Part shown: positions 9,653-19,068 of the stretch, piece by piece | Position numbering within the stretch: the stretch's first letter is position 1 | Layout: each line of letters begins with the position of its first letter | Assembly: GCF_022179385.1 (NCBI RefSeq) | Contig: NZ_BPQS01000020.1 | Span: 39,410 to 103,409, forward strand | DNA from: Methylobacterium longum | GTDB lineage: Bacteria; Pseudomonadota; Alphaproteobacteria; Rhizobiales; Beijerinckiaceae | DNA: 64,000 nt | Direction of reading: 5' to 3' | Made by a program: the position numbers and the translations under genes | The notes under the pieces: generated by a model | What the model was told of the DNA's origin: nothing | Databases searched by the model: none | The model's input: the letters and a program-made list of their open reading frames with translations, nothing else

Positions 9653-9699
9653 GACCCGCGCGCCACGCGAGCCGACACGACGCGGGGTGCCCAGCGTCG

Positions 9700-9737
9700 A
9701 AGAAAAGGCCCCGCGGGCGAGAGCCCGCGAGGCCTTT
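9700..9737 (-). terminator. Terminator downstream of catalase
   Basis: Long hairpin. Outer arms AAAGGCC (9704-9710) and GGCCTTT (9731-9737) enclose inner arms CGCGGGC (9712-9718) and GCCCGCG (9723-9729), with a GAGA loop and one mismatch. On the reverse strand it is followed by TTTTCTT, as expected for an intrinsic terminator of the catalase transcript. Confidence 0.75.
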
Positions 9738-9759
9738 CATCGATCCGTTCAGCGGATGC

Positions 9760-11349
9760 TTACTCGGCCGCGACCCGGTGCGCCTGCGACCCGTCCGTGA
9801 AGGTCTCGGCCTGCAGGCGCTTGCCCGGCGCGGCGCGACCCGGCAGCGGCGGCAGGGCCTTGGCCTTCTCCAGGTCGATGCCCGCACCCTCGGCGACGCG
9901 GCGGCCGTAATCCTCGTCGGCATGCCAGAAGTGCCAGACCATCCGCAGCTGGATCGGCTCCGGGCACTGCTTCATGTCGCCCACGAGGTTGGCGATCAGG
10001 TCGTCGCGCTCCCAGGTCTCGAAGGAGCGGTAGCGGACGCCCGCCTGGGTGTAGTCGTCCTCCGTGCGCGAGGTCTGGTAGCGGCCGAGATTGCCCTGGA
10101 CCGGCTGATGATAGTCCTTCGCGGGCTTCGGTGCCTCGCGGAGCCCCTCGGCCAGCGTCGAGGGCTCGTAGTTGATGTGCTTGTTCGGACCGGTGCCGTC
10201 GACCCCGTAGGTCATCTGCCCGTCCCGCTGGTTCGAGTAGACCTTCACGCCGGGCTGCGGCGCGTTGATCGGCAGCTGCAGGTAGTTGGCACCGACGCGG
10301 TAGCGCTGCGTATCCGAGTAGGACAGCGTCCGGCCCTGGAGCATCTTGTCGTCCGAGAAGTCGATGCCGTCGACCAGGACGCCGGTGCCGAACGCCGATT
10401 GCTCGACCTCGGCGAAGAAGTTGTCGGGCACCCGGTCGAGCACCATGCGGCCCACCGGCAGCAGCGGGAACTGATCGACCGGCCACAGCTTCGTGTCGTC
10501 CAGAGGATCGAACGACAGGTGGTCGTTCGGGCCGTCCGGCATGATCTGCACGCAGAACTCCCACTCGGGGAAATTGCCGGCCTTGATGTTGTCGTAGAGG
10601 TCGCGAGTGGCGTGACCCACGTCCTTGGCCTGGATCTCGGAAGCTTGGCTCGAAGTCAGGTTGCGCACGCCCTGCTTCGGCTCCCAGTGGAACTTGCAGA
10701 GCACCGCCTCGCCCTGGTCGTTGACCAGCTTGTAGGTGTTGACGCCCGAGCCTTCCATCTCGCGGTAATTGGCCGGGATGCCCCAGGGCGACTTCAGGTG
10801 CGTCACCATGTGGATCGCTTCGGGGTGCTGGGCCACGAAGTCGAAGAAGCGCCAGGCCTCCTGCCGGTTCGTCACCGGATCCGGCTTGAACGCGTGGATC
10901 ATGTCGGGGAACTTGATCGCGTCGCGGATGAAGAAGACCTTGAGGTTGTTGCCCACGAGGTCCCAGTTGCCGTCGACGGTCTTGAACTTCACCGCGAAGC
11001 CGCGCGGGTCACGCTCCGTCTCCGGGCTCTCCTTGGCGCCGGCGACGGTCGAGAAGCGCACGAACATCGGCGTCTTCACGCCGGTCTCGTTCAGCACGCG
11101 GGCGCGGGTGTACTTGGAGGCCGGCTCGTCGCCGATCTTGCCGTAAGCCTCGAACCAGCCATGGGCGCCGGCGCCGCGGGCGTGGACCACGCGCTCCGGA
11201 ATACGCTCGCGATCGAAATGGGTGATCTTCTCGATGAACTGGTAGTTCTCGAGCGTCGCCGGCCCGCGCTCACCGACCGTGCGGGTGCTCTGGTTGTCGC
11301 GGACCGGATGGCCCTGGCGGGTGGTCAGGATCGGGCGTTGATCGCTCAT
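9760..11349 (-). CDS. katA: Monofunctional haem catalase
   Basis: Decomposes hydrogen peroxide to water and oxygen in the cytoplasm. The 529-residue protein shows the distal haem histidine in RVVHARGAGAHG (H56), the catalytic asparagine in LVGNNLKVFFIRDA (residues 132-145), and the proximal haem-ligand tyrosine in YSDTQRYRVGANY (Y344). The length fits small-subunit catalases. The ATG at 11349 was chosen because homology begins directly after it, although the frame stays open to 11457. The gene is divergent from oxyR, with 131 bp between the two start codons, so peroxide induction through OxyR is likely. Confidence 0.95.
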   Translation of the reverse strand: MSDQRPILTTRQGHPVRDNQSTRTVGERGPATLENYQFIEKITHFDRERIPERVVHARGAGAHGWFEAYGKIGDEPASKYTRARVLNETGVKTPMFVRFSTVAGAKESPETERDPRGFAVKFKTVDGNWDLVGNNLKVFFIRDAIKFPDMIHAFKPDPVTNRQEAWRFFDFVAQHPEAIHMVTHLKSPWGIPANYREMEGSGVNTYKLVNDQGEAVLCKFHWEPKQGVRNLTSSQASEIQAKDVGHATRDLYDNIKAGNFPEWEFCVQIMPDGPNDHLSFDPLDDTKLWPVDQFPLLPVGRMVLDRVPDNFFAEVEQSAFGTGVLVDGIDFSDDKMLQGRTLSYSDTQRYRVGANYLQLPINAPQPGVKVYSNQRDGQMTYGVDGTGPNKHINYEPSTLAEGLREAPKPAKDYHQPVQGNLGRYQTSRTEDDYTQAGVRYRSFETWERDDLIANLVGDMKQCPEPIQLRMVWHFWHADEDYGRRVAEGAGIDLEKAKALPPLPGRAAPGKRLQAETFTDGSQAHRVAAE

Positions 11350-11467
11350 GCGTTCCGTTTCTCCGTGGTGCAACGGTTCCGGGGGACAGGCCAGCCTGGA
11401 ACTGTTCTGTGGAAGGGTTATGGCCCCGGGACGACCCCGAGGCAAATGCATCGTCACAAAGGTTCTG

Positions 11468-11482
11468 ATAGACGCAGCCTAT
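11468..11482. promoter_or_regulatory. OxyR-type half-site overlapping the oxyR start
   Basis: ATAG-N7-CTAT at 11468-11482 fits the outer bases of an OxyR tetramer half-site and the LysR T-N11-A rule. It ends on the first two bases of the oxyR ATG. The upstream 15-mer at the expected spacing (11446-11460, ATGC-N7-CAAA) is only a weak match. Binding is inferred. Confidence 0.4.
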
Positions 11483-12419
11483 GAATCTGGCTGGTCTGTC
11501 CCTGCGCGGTCTCGAATACGTCGCCGCCGTCGCGGATGAAGGGCATTTCGGCCGCGCCGCCGAGCGCTGCAACGTCAGTCAGCCAACGCTCAGCGTGCAG
11601 GTGCGCAAACTGGAAACTGCGCTCGGCCTGACATTGTTCGAGCGCTCCAATCGGCGGGTCCTGCTCACCGAGGCCGGTCAGGTCATCGTGCGGCAGTCGC
11701 GCGTGGTGCTGGCGGAGGCGCAGCGGCTGCTCGCCCTCGCCAGCGAGGGGCGCGGCGCGCCATTGACGGGACGTCTCGTCCTCGCGGCGATCCAGACTCT
11801 CGGGCCGTATCTCTTCCCCCTCGTGCTGCGCCCGCTGCGCGAGCAATACCCGCTGCTGATGCTGTCGCTGTCGGAATCGCGCACGACCGAGATCATCGAG
11901 GGTCTGCGCGACGGCCGCATCGATGCGGCCCTCGTCTCGCTGCCGGTGCCGCAGCACGGGCTCTCGGTGGCACCGCTCTTCGTCGAGCCGTTCTGGCTCG
12001 CCTGTCCGGCCGAGCACGCCCTCGCCCGCGGCGGTGCCCTGTCGGCGACCGAGATCGCCGGACCGGATCTGCTGCTCCTCGATGAGGGCAATTGCCTGCG
12101 CGACCAGACGATCGCGGCCTGCGGCGCCGGCTCGTCGGTCGGGCGACACGCCACGAGCCTGGAGACCCTCCGCTCGATGGTGGCGGCGGGCGCCGGGTAC
12201 ACGCTGCTTCCGGCGCTCGCCGTACCGGCGCATCCCGACCCGAGCGGCCTGATGGTGACCCGGTCGTTCGACGTCGACGGACCCGGACGCACCATCGCGC
12301 TGGTCTGGCGGGCCAGCGACCCGCGGGCGGCCGGGTTGGCGAGTTTGGCGGCATTCTTCCGGGCCCATGCGCCGCCGGGTACGGCCGCCTGCCGCGACGA
12401 GGACGTGACGGAGGCGTAG
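11481..12419 (+). CDS. oxyR: Hydrogen-peroxide sensor/regulator OxyR (LysR family)
   Basis: LysR-type transcription factor. The helix-turn-helix lies within residues 8-66 (GHFGRAAERCNVSQPTLSVQ) and is followed by a substrate-binding-like regulatory domain. Two cysteines nine residues apart, C205 and C214 in LDEGNCLRDQTIAAC, match the redox-active C199/C208 pair of E. coli OxyR, which separates it from generic LysR proteins. Its divergent position next to katA supports a role in peroxide response. An OxyR-like palindrome overlaps its own start codon, suggesting autorepression. Confidence 0.93.
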   Translation: MNLAGLSLRGLEYVAAVADEGHFGRAAERCNVSQPTLSVQVRKLETALGLTLFERSNRRVLLTEAGQVIVRQSRVVLAEAQRLLALASEGRGAPLTGRLVLAAIQTLGPYLFPLVLRPLREQYPLLMLSLSESRTTEIIEGLRDGRIDAALVSLPVPQHGLSVAPLFVEPFWLACPAEHALARGGALSATEIAGPDLLLLDEGNCLRDQTIAACGAGSSVGRHATSLETLRSMVAAGAGYTLLPALAVPAHPDPSGLMVTRSFDVDGPGRTIALVWRASDPRAAGLASLAAFFRAHAPPGTAACRDEDVTEA

Positions 12420-12619
12420 CCCAGGGCCGTTGGGCCGGCCACGGCACCAGGGCTGACGGCGTCGCCGGTAACCGCGAACCCTCAACCCTGCCCAATCGGG
12501 CGCGCAGCGTCGATCCCGGAATCCGCTGTGTCGAAACTCTGCCGTGACAGCGACAATATTGCGCTATAGCGCGCGCCTCACGCCCGATGGTCCCAGCGGG
12601 CCCCTCTTGATCGGTCGCC

Positions 12620-13678
12620 TTGCCCTCTCTCCGCACCATCGGCCTCTGGGCCGCCCTCATCGCTGCGTCCGCGGCCGTCTCGTACGGCCTGGTGCGCGCG
12701 CAGTTTCCGGCCGCGCTGCTGCTCGGGCCGATGATCGGCGCCATCGCGTTCGGGGTCGGCGGATCGCGCCTTCACGTGCCCCGCGCGGCCTTCCAGGCCT
12801 CGCAGGCTGCGATCGGTTGCCTCGTGGCACACGCCGTCACCGGGCAGATCGCCCAGACCCTCCTGGAGGACGGACCGCTCATCGTCGCCGTCGTGCTGGT
12901 GACGGTCGCGGTCAGCGGCCTCGTCGGCTGGATCCTGACCCGGCTGCGCGTGCTGCCCGGGACGACGGCGGCCTGGGGATCCTCGCCGGGCGGCGCGTCC
13001 GCGATGGTGGCGATGGCCGAGGATTTCGGCGCCGACCCGCGTCTGGTCGCCTTCATGCAGTACGTGCGCGTCGCCGCGGTGGTGTTCTCGGCCTCCCTCG
13101 CCGCGCGATTCCTGATGGATACCCCCGTCCCGGGGGCCGCCGTCGCGGGATCCGGAGAGGTGACCGGTCCGCTCTCGCTCCTCGCGACCCTGGCGGTCGC
13201 CGTGGTCGGTGCCGGCGCAGCCCTGGCGCTGCGGGTCCCGGCCGGCGCGCAGGTCGGCCCGATGGTGCTCGGCAGCCTGCTCCACGCCACCGGCCTCGTC
13301 CGCATGGCGCTGCCGGTGCCGCTCCTCGAACTGGCCTATGCCTGCATCGGCATCTACGTGGGCCTGCGGTTCACCCGGGAGACCCTGCGCCTGACCTTCA
13401 CGGCACTCCCCGGCATCCTGGCGGCGACGTTCTCCGTGATCGCCCTCTGCGCCGCCTGGGGCTGGGGCCTGACCCTGCTGCTGCCGATCGACCTTCTCAC
13501 CGCCGTCCTCGCCACCAGCCCCGGCGGTCTCGATTCGGTCGCGATCATCGCGGTCGGCTCGAAGGCCGACGTCTCCTTCGTGCTGGCGGTACAGACGCTG
13601 CGCCTGTTCGTGGTGCTGCTCACCGGCCCGTTGCTCGCCAAGTGGATCAGCCGCTCCGTTCCGGGGGCGGCCCGATGA
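12620..13678 (+). CDS. AbrB-family integral membrane protein
   Basis: 352-residue, very hydrophobic protein resembling the Gram-negative AbrB/AbrB-duplication family (once loosely called ammonia monooxygenase-like), a putative permease or membrane regulator with no settled function. The two halves are internally similar (for example WGSSPGGASAMVAMAEDFGADPR and ATSPGGLDSVAIIAVGSKADVSF). The TTG start is the only one consistent with homology, since an upstream in-frame stop limits alternatives. The stop overlaps the next gene (ATGA). Confidence 0.78.
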   Translation: MPSLRTIGLWAALIAASAAVSYGLVRAQFPAALLLGPMIGAIAFGVGGSRLHVPRAAFQASQAAIGCLVAHAVTGQIAQTLLEDGPLIVAVVLVTVAVSGLVGWILTRLRVLPGTTAAWGSSPGGASAMVAMAEDFGADPRLVAFMQYVRVAAVVFSASLAARFLMDTPVPGAAVAGSGEVTGPLSLLATLAVAVVGAGAALALRVPAGAQVGPMVLGSLLHATGLVRMALPVPLLELAYACIGIYVGLRFTRETLRLTFTALPGILAATFSVIALCAAWGWGLTLLLPIDLLTAVLATSPGGLDSVAIIAVGSKADVSFVLAVQTLRLFVVLLTGPLLAKWISRSVPGAAR

Positions 13679-14022
13679 ACGCCCTCGTTGTCGCCTTCCT
13701 CAATTCCTGGCGCGGGCTGCGCCACGGCGCGCGCACCGAGCGGGCGGTGCGGCAGGAACTCGTCCTGCTGGCGCTCGGCGTGCCGGTCGCGCTGCTCCTC
13801 GGCCCGACGCTGTGGGTGCGCGTCGCCCTCGTGGTGAGCCTGCTGCTGATGCTGGCGGCCGAATTTCTGAACACCGCTGTCGAGAAGCTCTGCGACCACG
13901 TCCATCCGGGTCATCATCCGATGATCGGCACCGTGAAGGACCTCGCCTCCGCCGGCACCTTCATGGCGCAGATGGCGGCCCTGTTGGTGTGGGTGGCGGC
14001 GCTGGTGGAGCGGCTGGGCTGA
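13675..14022 (+). CDS. dgkA: Diacylglycerol kinase (prokaryotic, DgkA)
   Basis: Small trimeric inner-membrane kinase that phosphorylates diacylglycerol to phosphatidic acid, recycling lipid from envelope glycan synthesis. At 115 residues with three hydrophobic segments it matches the family. The catalytic-site segment AEFLNTAVEKLCD is clear, as is the later KDLASAGTFM. Its start overlaps the AbrB-like gene by 4 bp, so translation is coupled. Confidence 0.9.
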   Translation: MNALVVAFLNSWRGLRHGARTERAVRQELVLLALGVPVALLLGPTLWVRVALVVSLLLMLAAEFLNTAVEKLCDHVHPGHHPMIGTVKDLASAGTFMAQMAALLVWVAALVERLG

Positions 14023-14110
14023 TCTGCCTCGCGCCGGCTGCGCTCGCATCCGCGGGCCGGAGGGTCTATCTGGCCGGCATAGCCCTGCACATCCGCCGAG
14101 ACTCCACACC

Positions 14111-15640
14111 GTGACGGACTACATCCGCAAGATCCTCACCGCCCGCGTCTACGACGTGGCGATCGAGAGCCCCCTCGATCCGATGCCGCGCCTGACGCAG
14201 CGGCTCGGCCGGCCGGTTCTCCTGAAGCGCGAGGATCTGCAGCCGGTCTTCTCGTTCAAGCTGCGCGGCGCCTACAACAAGATGTCGGGCCTGAGCCCCG
14301 ACCAGATCGCCCGCGGCGTCGTCTGCGCGTCCGCCGGCAATCACGCGCAGGGTGTGGCGCTGGCGGCCGCCAAGCTCGGCGCGCGCGCCGTCATCGTGAT
14401 GCCGCGCACCACCCCGTCGATCAAGGTCGATGCCTGCCGGGCTCGCGGCGCCGAGGTCGTGCTGCACGGCGACGCCTTCGACGAGGCGCTCGCGCAGGCG
14501 AAGATCCTCGAGACCGAGCAGGGCCTGACCTTCCTGCACCCGTTCGACGATCCCGACGTGATCGCCGGCCAGGGGACCATCGGCAAGGAGATCCTGGAGC
14601 AGCATACCGGGCCGATCGAGGCGATCTTCGTGCCGGTGGGCGGCGGCGGACTGGCCGCCGGGATCGCCACCTTCGTGAAGTACCTGCGGCCGGGCACCAA
14701 GGTGATCGGCGTCGAGCCCGAGGACGCCGCCTGCATGGCCGCTGCGCTCGCCGCCGGCACGCGGGTCAGCCTGCCCTCCGTCGGCCTGTTCGCCGACGGC
14801 GTGGCCGTCCGTCAGGCGGGCGAGGAGACGTTCCGGCTCTGCCGCGAGCACCTCGACGAGGTGATTACCGTCGACACCGACGCCATGTGCGCCGCGATCA
14901 AGGACATTTTCGACGACACCCGCGCGGTGTCGGAGCCCTCCGGGGCGCTGAGCCTCGCCGGCGCCAAGCTCTACGCCGAACGCGAGGGCGGCGCGGGTAC
15001 GCTGATCGCGATCTCGTCGGGGGCGAACCTCAACTTCGACCGCCTGCGCCACATCGCCGAGCGCGCCGAGATCGGCGAGCAGCGCGAGGTCCTGCTCGGC
15101 GTCACGATCCCCGAGCGGCCCGGTGCCTATCGGGCCTTCATCCAGGCACTCGGGCCGCGCGCCGTCACCGAGTTCAACTACCGGCACGCCCCGGGCTCCG
15201 AGGCGCAGATCTTCGTCGGCATCAACGTCGGCGGCGGCAAGCGCGAGAAGCAGGCGCTGATCGGTACGCTGCGCGAGGCCGGCTACCGCGTCCTCGACAT
15301 GAGCGACAACGAGATGGCCAAGGTCCATGTCCGCTACATGGTCGGCGGCCGGGCCGTGGGCGTGGCGCACGAGCGCCTGTTCCGCTTCCAGTTCCCCGAG
15401 CGGCCGGGCGCGCTGATGAAGTTCCTCGAGGCGCTGGGACCGGACTTCGACATCACGCTGTTCCACTACCGCAACCACGGCGCGGATTACGGCCGCGTGC
15501 TCGCCGGCATCGCCGTCCCCCCGGGCGAGCGGGCGCGGTTCGACACCGTCATCGAGGCGCTCGGCTACCCGGCCACCGACGAGACCGAGAATCCGAGCTA
15601 CCGGCTGTTCCTCGACGGCGAGGGTCGCGGAGCGGCGTGA
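14111..15640 (+). CDS. ilvA: Threonine dehydratase, biosynthetic
   Basis: PLP enzyme converting L-threonine to 2-oxobutanoate, the first committed step to isoleucine. Of 509 residues, the catalytic domain (1 to about 320) carries the Schiff-base lysine K50 in FSFKLRGAYNKM, the phosphate-binding GGGGLAAG loop, and the SSGANLNFDR segment. Two ACT-like repeats follow (about 325-410 and 420-500), the regulatory part that binds isoleucine and valine in the long biosynthetic form. GTG at 14111 is the start. No attenuator or T-box is evident in the 88-bp leader. Confidence 0.94.
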   Translation: MTDYIRKILTARVYDVAIESPLDPMPRLTQRLGRPVLLKREDLQPVFSFKLRGAYNKMSGLSPDQIARGVVCASAGNHAQGVALAAAKLGARAVIVMPRTTPSIKVDACRARGAEVVLHGDAFDEALAQAKILETEQGLTFLHPFDDPDVIAGQGTIGKEILEQHTGPIEAIFVPVGGGGLAAGIATFVKYLRPGTKVIGVEPEDAACMAAALAAGTRVSLPSVGLFADGVAVRQAGEETFRLCREHLDEVITVDTDAMCAAIKDIFDDTRAVSEPSGALSLAGAKLYAEREGGAGTLIAISSGANLNFDRLRHIAERAEIGEQREVLLGVTIPERPGAYRAFIQALGPRAVTEFNYRHAPGSEAQIFVGINVGGGKREKQALIGTLREAGYRVLDMSDNEMAKVHVRYMVGGRAVGVAHERLFRFQFPERPGALMKFLEALGPDFDITLFHYRNHGADYGRVLAGIAVPPGERARFDTVIEALGYPATDETENPSYRLFLDGEGRGAA

Positions 15641-15770
15641 GGTGCCGGCGCGCCCGGGCGTGATGCGGCCAGGGGCCAGGACTCCCGTCGATGCGCCGAC
15701 CCGCGGCGCTGCGCTCAGGGCGCGATGACGGACCCGCGCTTGCGCCTCGACAATGCGCCCGGGTGCCGGC

Positions 15771-16424
15771 TCACTCCTCCGCCACCGCGACGACGTCGGG
15801 CATCGCCCGGAGCTTCGCCGCGATGGTTGCGACGCTCGTGCGCGACAGGCGCACGAAGGTGACGGTGACCGCGTCGAGTGCCGGATCGTCGCTCGGGTGG
15901 ACCGTGAAGGTCCGCACCCGCGAGGCGCGCTCGCCGGTGGCGGCCTGCAGGGTGTCGATGGACATCATGCCCCGGCGCACCGTCAGCCGAAGCGTGTGCG
16001 CCCGCATCCGCTCGCGCCACCGCTCCTCGAAGGGTTTCACGCCGGCCAGGATGCCGACGATCAGCGCGGTCGTGGCGAGGGCCGGCACGTAGAGGCCGCT
16101 GCCGATCGCAAGCCCGATCGCCGCCACGCCCCAGAGGCTCGCCGCCGTGGTCAGGCCCTTCACCACCTCGCCGCGCAGCAGGATCGTGCCGGCTCCGAGG
16201 AAGCCGATGCCGGAGACCACCTGCGCGGCGATCCGGGACGGGTCGAGCACCACGTGTTCGGTGCCGAGCACGTCGGCGAAGCCGAAGGCCGAGACCAGCA
16301 TGATCAGGCAGGAGCCGACGCAGACCAGCATGTGGGTCCGCAGGCCCGCGGCCCAGAGCAGGCGCTCGCGCTCCAGCCCGACCACGCTGCCGAACAGGGC
16401 TGCCAGCGCGAGCCGCGCCACCAT
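15771..16424 (-). CDS. MgtC/SapB family membrane protein
   Basis: 217 residues. The N-terminal membrane domain has family motifs (GSVVGLERERL, AAGLRTHMLVCVGSCL, GFLGAGTILLRG). The C-terminal cytoplasmic part, of about 80 residues, resembles the ACT-like domain found in longer MgtC relatives. MgtC proteins are tied to magnesium homeostasis and modulation of the F1Fo ATPase; which applies here cannot be told. The gene is convergent with ilvA, which ends 130 bp away. Confidence 0.85.
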   Translation of the reverse strand: MVARLALAALFGSVVGLERERLLWAAGLRTHMLVCVGSCLIMLVSAFGFADVLGTEHVVLDPSRIAAQVVSGIGFLGAGTILLRGEVVKGLTTAASLWGVAAIGLAIGSGLYVPALATTALIVGILAGVKPFEERWRERMRAHTLRLTVRRGMMSIDTLQAATGERASRVRTFTVHPSDDPALDAVTVTFVRLSRTSVATIAAKLRAMPDVVAVAEE

Positions 16425-16501
16425 CTCGCCGTTGCCGATCAGGACCGCCTCCCCGTTCCCGCGCCGCGCGGCCGGGACACTCGCGGATTATGAGCCGGCT
16501 A

Positions 16502-17440
16502 TCAAGCAACCCCGAGGGCGGCCTTCTCGACCTCGTAGGCGGCCCGGACGGCGGCGGCGCCGTAGGCGCGCTCCAGGCGCCGGACGGTGAAATGGGCCCG
16601 TGCGGTCCCCTGGAAGTGGTTCATGAAGGCCGTGTTGACCGCGGCACCCCCGAAAGCGCCGAGGATCGGCACGGCCTGCGCGGCGACCTTCTGCGAGACC
16701 ACGAGGCCGAAACGCGCCGCGATCTGTGCCGTGAAGCGGATCAGCGCCGGGGCGGACTGGTCGAGGAGCGTCTTGCTGCCGGCGTACCGGGCCGCCTCCG
16801 CCAGGGTCTTGGCCAGGGCGGCGCGGACCGCGAAGTAGCCGCTCTCCGTGAGCGCGGAGCCCGCCTCCGGGGCGGCCGCCGCCCGGCCGCCCAGAGCGAA
16901 GACCTGCACGCAGGCGAGCACGCCCTCGGGCGTCTCCAGATTCTCGCCCTCCTCTCGGGCGATCTCCGCGATCGATCGCAGCATCAGCGTGGTGGAGACC
17001 GGGAGTTCGACCGCGAGCGTGGCAAGTCCGAAGGCGCCGCCGAGGGCGCCCGAGAGGGCCGCCATCGCCTTGTGCTTGGTGTCCCCGGAACCGAGCAGCC
17101 GCGAGACCCGGCTCTCGACCTTCGCGGCCGCCGCCCCGAGCCCGTCGTCCTCGGCCGGGGCGAGATCCGTGCGCGGCAGCGTCGCCAGGGCGACGCGCAT
17201 CGCGCCCCGCATGGCGGCCTCGGTGCTTCGTCCGACCGCCTCCGTCACCGGTGCGGGCAGCGAGCGTCCGATGATGTCGAGGGGCGCGCCGGCGGCCGCC
17301 GAGAGGCGGGCCGCGAGGCTCGGCCGCTCCAGCACCTGGACCGCCCGTCGCAGGGCGGCCAGATCGGCCTCGCTCAGCATCGCCTCCGGGGTCGCCGCCG
17401 GAAGCGTCGTCTCGACGCGGGTGAGGTCGCTCGTGCTCAT
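16502..17440 (-). CDS. EcsC family protein
   Basis: 312-residue, alanine-rich soluble or membrane-associated protein resembling the EcsC family. The core ALSGALGGAFGLATLAVELPVSTTLMLRSIAEIAREEGE is split between amphipathic helices near residues 155-200. The function of the family in proteobacteria is unknown; EcsC of Bacillus lies with an ABC transporter, which is absent here. The gene is 43 bp downstream of the AmpG-like gene on the same strand. Confidence 0.75.
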   Translation of the reverse strand: MSTSDLTRVETTLPAATPEAMLSEADLAALRRAVQVLERPSLAARLSAAAGAPLDIIGRSLPAPVTEAVGRSTEAAMRGAMRVALATLPRTDLAPAEDDGLGAAAAKVESRVSRLLGSGDTKHKAMAALSGALGGAFGLATLAVELPVSTTLMLRSIAEIAREEGENLETPEGVLACVQVFALGGRAAAAPEAGSALTESGYFAVRAALAKTLAEAARYAGSKTLLDQSAPALIRFTAQIAARFGLVVSQKVAAQAVPILGAFGGAAVNTAFMNHFQGTARAHFTVRRLERAYGAAAVRAAYEVEKAALGVA

Positions 17441-17483
17441 CCGAGGATTCCTGGTTCTGTCGCGCTCACGCCGCCCGCGGGGC

Positions 17484-18863
17484 TCACGCCGCCCCCGGGG
17501 CTCGCGCCGTGGAAGGAAGTTCGGGCCCCGGGATGCGGTTCCCCGCCTCGCCCGCCGCCGGCGCCTCGGCCGGGGGCTGGCCGTTCCGGCGCCCGACGGC
17601 CAGGCAGAGGACGAGGACCGGTATCCCCACCAGCGAGGTCATGACGAAGAAGGCGGGATAGCCGATGGCGGCGACCACGAAGCCGGAGGAGCCCGCCACG
17701 AGTTTGCCCGGGAGGGCGTAGAGCGAGGAGAACAGCGCGTACTGCGTGGCCGCGTAGGCCATGCTGGTCAGGCTCGACATGTAGGCGATCAGCACGATCC
17801 CCGCGAAGGAGCCGCAGAAATTCTCTATGGAGATGGCCACGGTCAGGCGCCAGATGTCGGCGGGCCCGGCCGAGAGCCACGCGAAGGCGAGGTGCGAGGA
17901 CGCGGCCAGGAAGGCGCCGAGGAGCAGCGTCGGGAACAATCCGACGCGGGCGAGCGCCCAGCCTCCCGCGAAGCCACCCGCGATGCCGACCCAGATGCCG
18001 TACAGCTTCGTGACGGTGGCGATCTCCTTCAGGTCGAAGCCGAGTGTCCGGTAGAGGGGACTCGCCATCACGCCCGACAGGAAGTCGGGCAGCCGGTACA
18101 GGGCGACGAGCAGCAGGATGCCCCAGAGGGCGTTGCCGAAGCGGCCATGCAATTCGGTCAGCGGTTCGAGCACGGCGCGGCGCATCGACCAGAACCGCGA
18201 CCGGCCGGGCGTCTCGGCCCGGACCCGGCGCGGCGCATCGAAGGACGGAGCCAGCAGGGCCGCGATCATCCCGACCAGCATGAGCGCCGCCATGATCAGG
18301 TAGGCCAGCGTCCAGCCGCCGGACGACGCCATGAACAGCGCGCCGGCGCCCGCGCTGATCAGGCCGAGGCGGTAGCCGAGGTTCGACGTCGCCGCCAGGA
18401 TGCCCTGGAAATCGCTTCCGGCCGCGTCGATGCGCCAGCCGTCGATCACGACGTCCTGGCTCGCCGCGCAGAACGCCACCAGGAAGGCGCCGAGACCGAG
18501 GAGCGCGAGGTTGGTCTTCGGATCGGAGAAGGCCATCAGCACGAGGCACAGGGCGACGGCGGCCTGCGTAGTCACCATCCAGGCCCGGCGACGCCCCAGC
18601 CGGGCGGTCAGTACCGGGACGTTCAGGCGGTCGATGGCGGGCGCCCAGAGGAATTTCAGGGAGTAGGGCAGCGCCACGTAGCTGAACAGCCCGATGGCGC
18701 GCACGTCGATGTCGGAGAAAGCCAGCCGGAGCGTGAAGGTCCCGAGCACCAGCAGAAGCGGAAGGCCCGAGGAGAATCCGAGGGCCAGCATCAGCACGAT
18801 TCGCCGATCCTCGACGATGTCGCGGAGACGGAAGCGGTGCACAGCCTGTGGCGGGTTGGCCAT
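17484..18863 (-). CDS. AmpG-like MFS transporter (muropeptide permease family)
   Basis: 459-residue permease with about 12-14 hydrophobic segments. Sequence near the N-terminus (ALGFSSGLPLLLVLGTFTLRL, then LPYSLKFLWAPAIDRL and LGRRRAWM) is typical of AmpG, which imports anhydro-muropeptides for cell-wall recycling. The ATG at 18863 was chosen because family homology begins about 15 residues after it; the frame continues upstream without homology. No ampD or ampC neighbour is visible, so the substrate is inferred from family only. Confidence 0.83.
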   Translation of the reverse strand: MANPPQAVHRFRLRDIVEDRRIVLMLALGFSSGLPLLLVLGTFTLRLAFSDIDVRAIGLFSYVALPYSLKFLWAPAIDRLNVPVLTARLGRRRAWMVTTQAAVALCLVLMAFSDPKTNLALLGLGAFLVAFCAASQDVVIDGWRIDAAGSDFQGILAATSNLGYRLGLISAGAGALFMASSGGWTLAYLIMAALMLVGMIAALLAPSFDAPRRVRAETPGRSRFWSMRRAVLEPLTELHGRFGNALWGILLLVALYRLPDFLSGVMASPLYRTLGFDLKEIATVTKLYGIWVGIAGGFAGGWALARVGLFPTLLLGAFLAASSHLAFAWLSAGPADIWRLTVAISIENFCGSFAGIVLIAYMSSLTSMAYAATQYALFSSLYALPGKLVAGSSGFVVAAIGYPAFFVMTSLVGIPVLVLCLAVGRRNGQPPAEAPAAGEAGNRIPGPELPSTARAPGAA

Positions 18864-19068
18864 GGCATGGAACTCCTGAGCCTGCGTGGCCTTGATCCCG
18901 CGAAATCGTGGCAGCCTTACGCCGCAGGGCTTTTCGCTGGATTGTGATGTTTTTCGCCCCAATCTTGATTGAAGCTTGCTTAACGCGGTGTTCACCACCC
19001 GCGGATCGCGGCGTGAGGGAGGCGCCGCCGGACGAACGGTTGACATCGCCCGTGCATGGAAGAGTGCG

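Noticed and set aside
14023..14110. Attenuator or riboswitch before ilvA
   Set aside because: The 88-bp gap lacks a run of branched-chain codons, T-box elements or a terminator/antiterminator pair.
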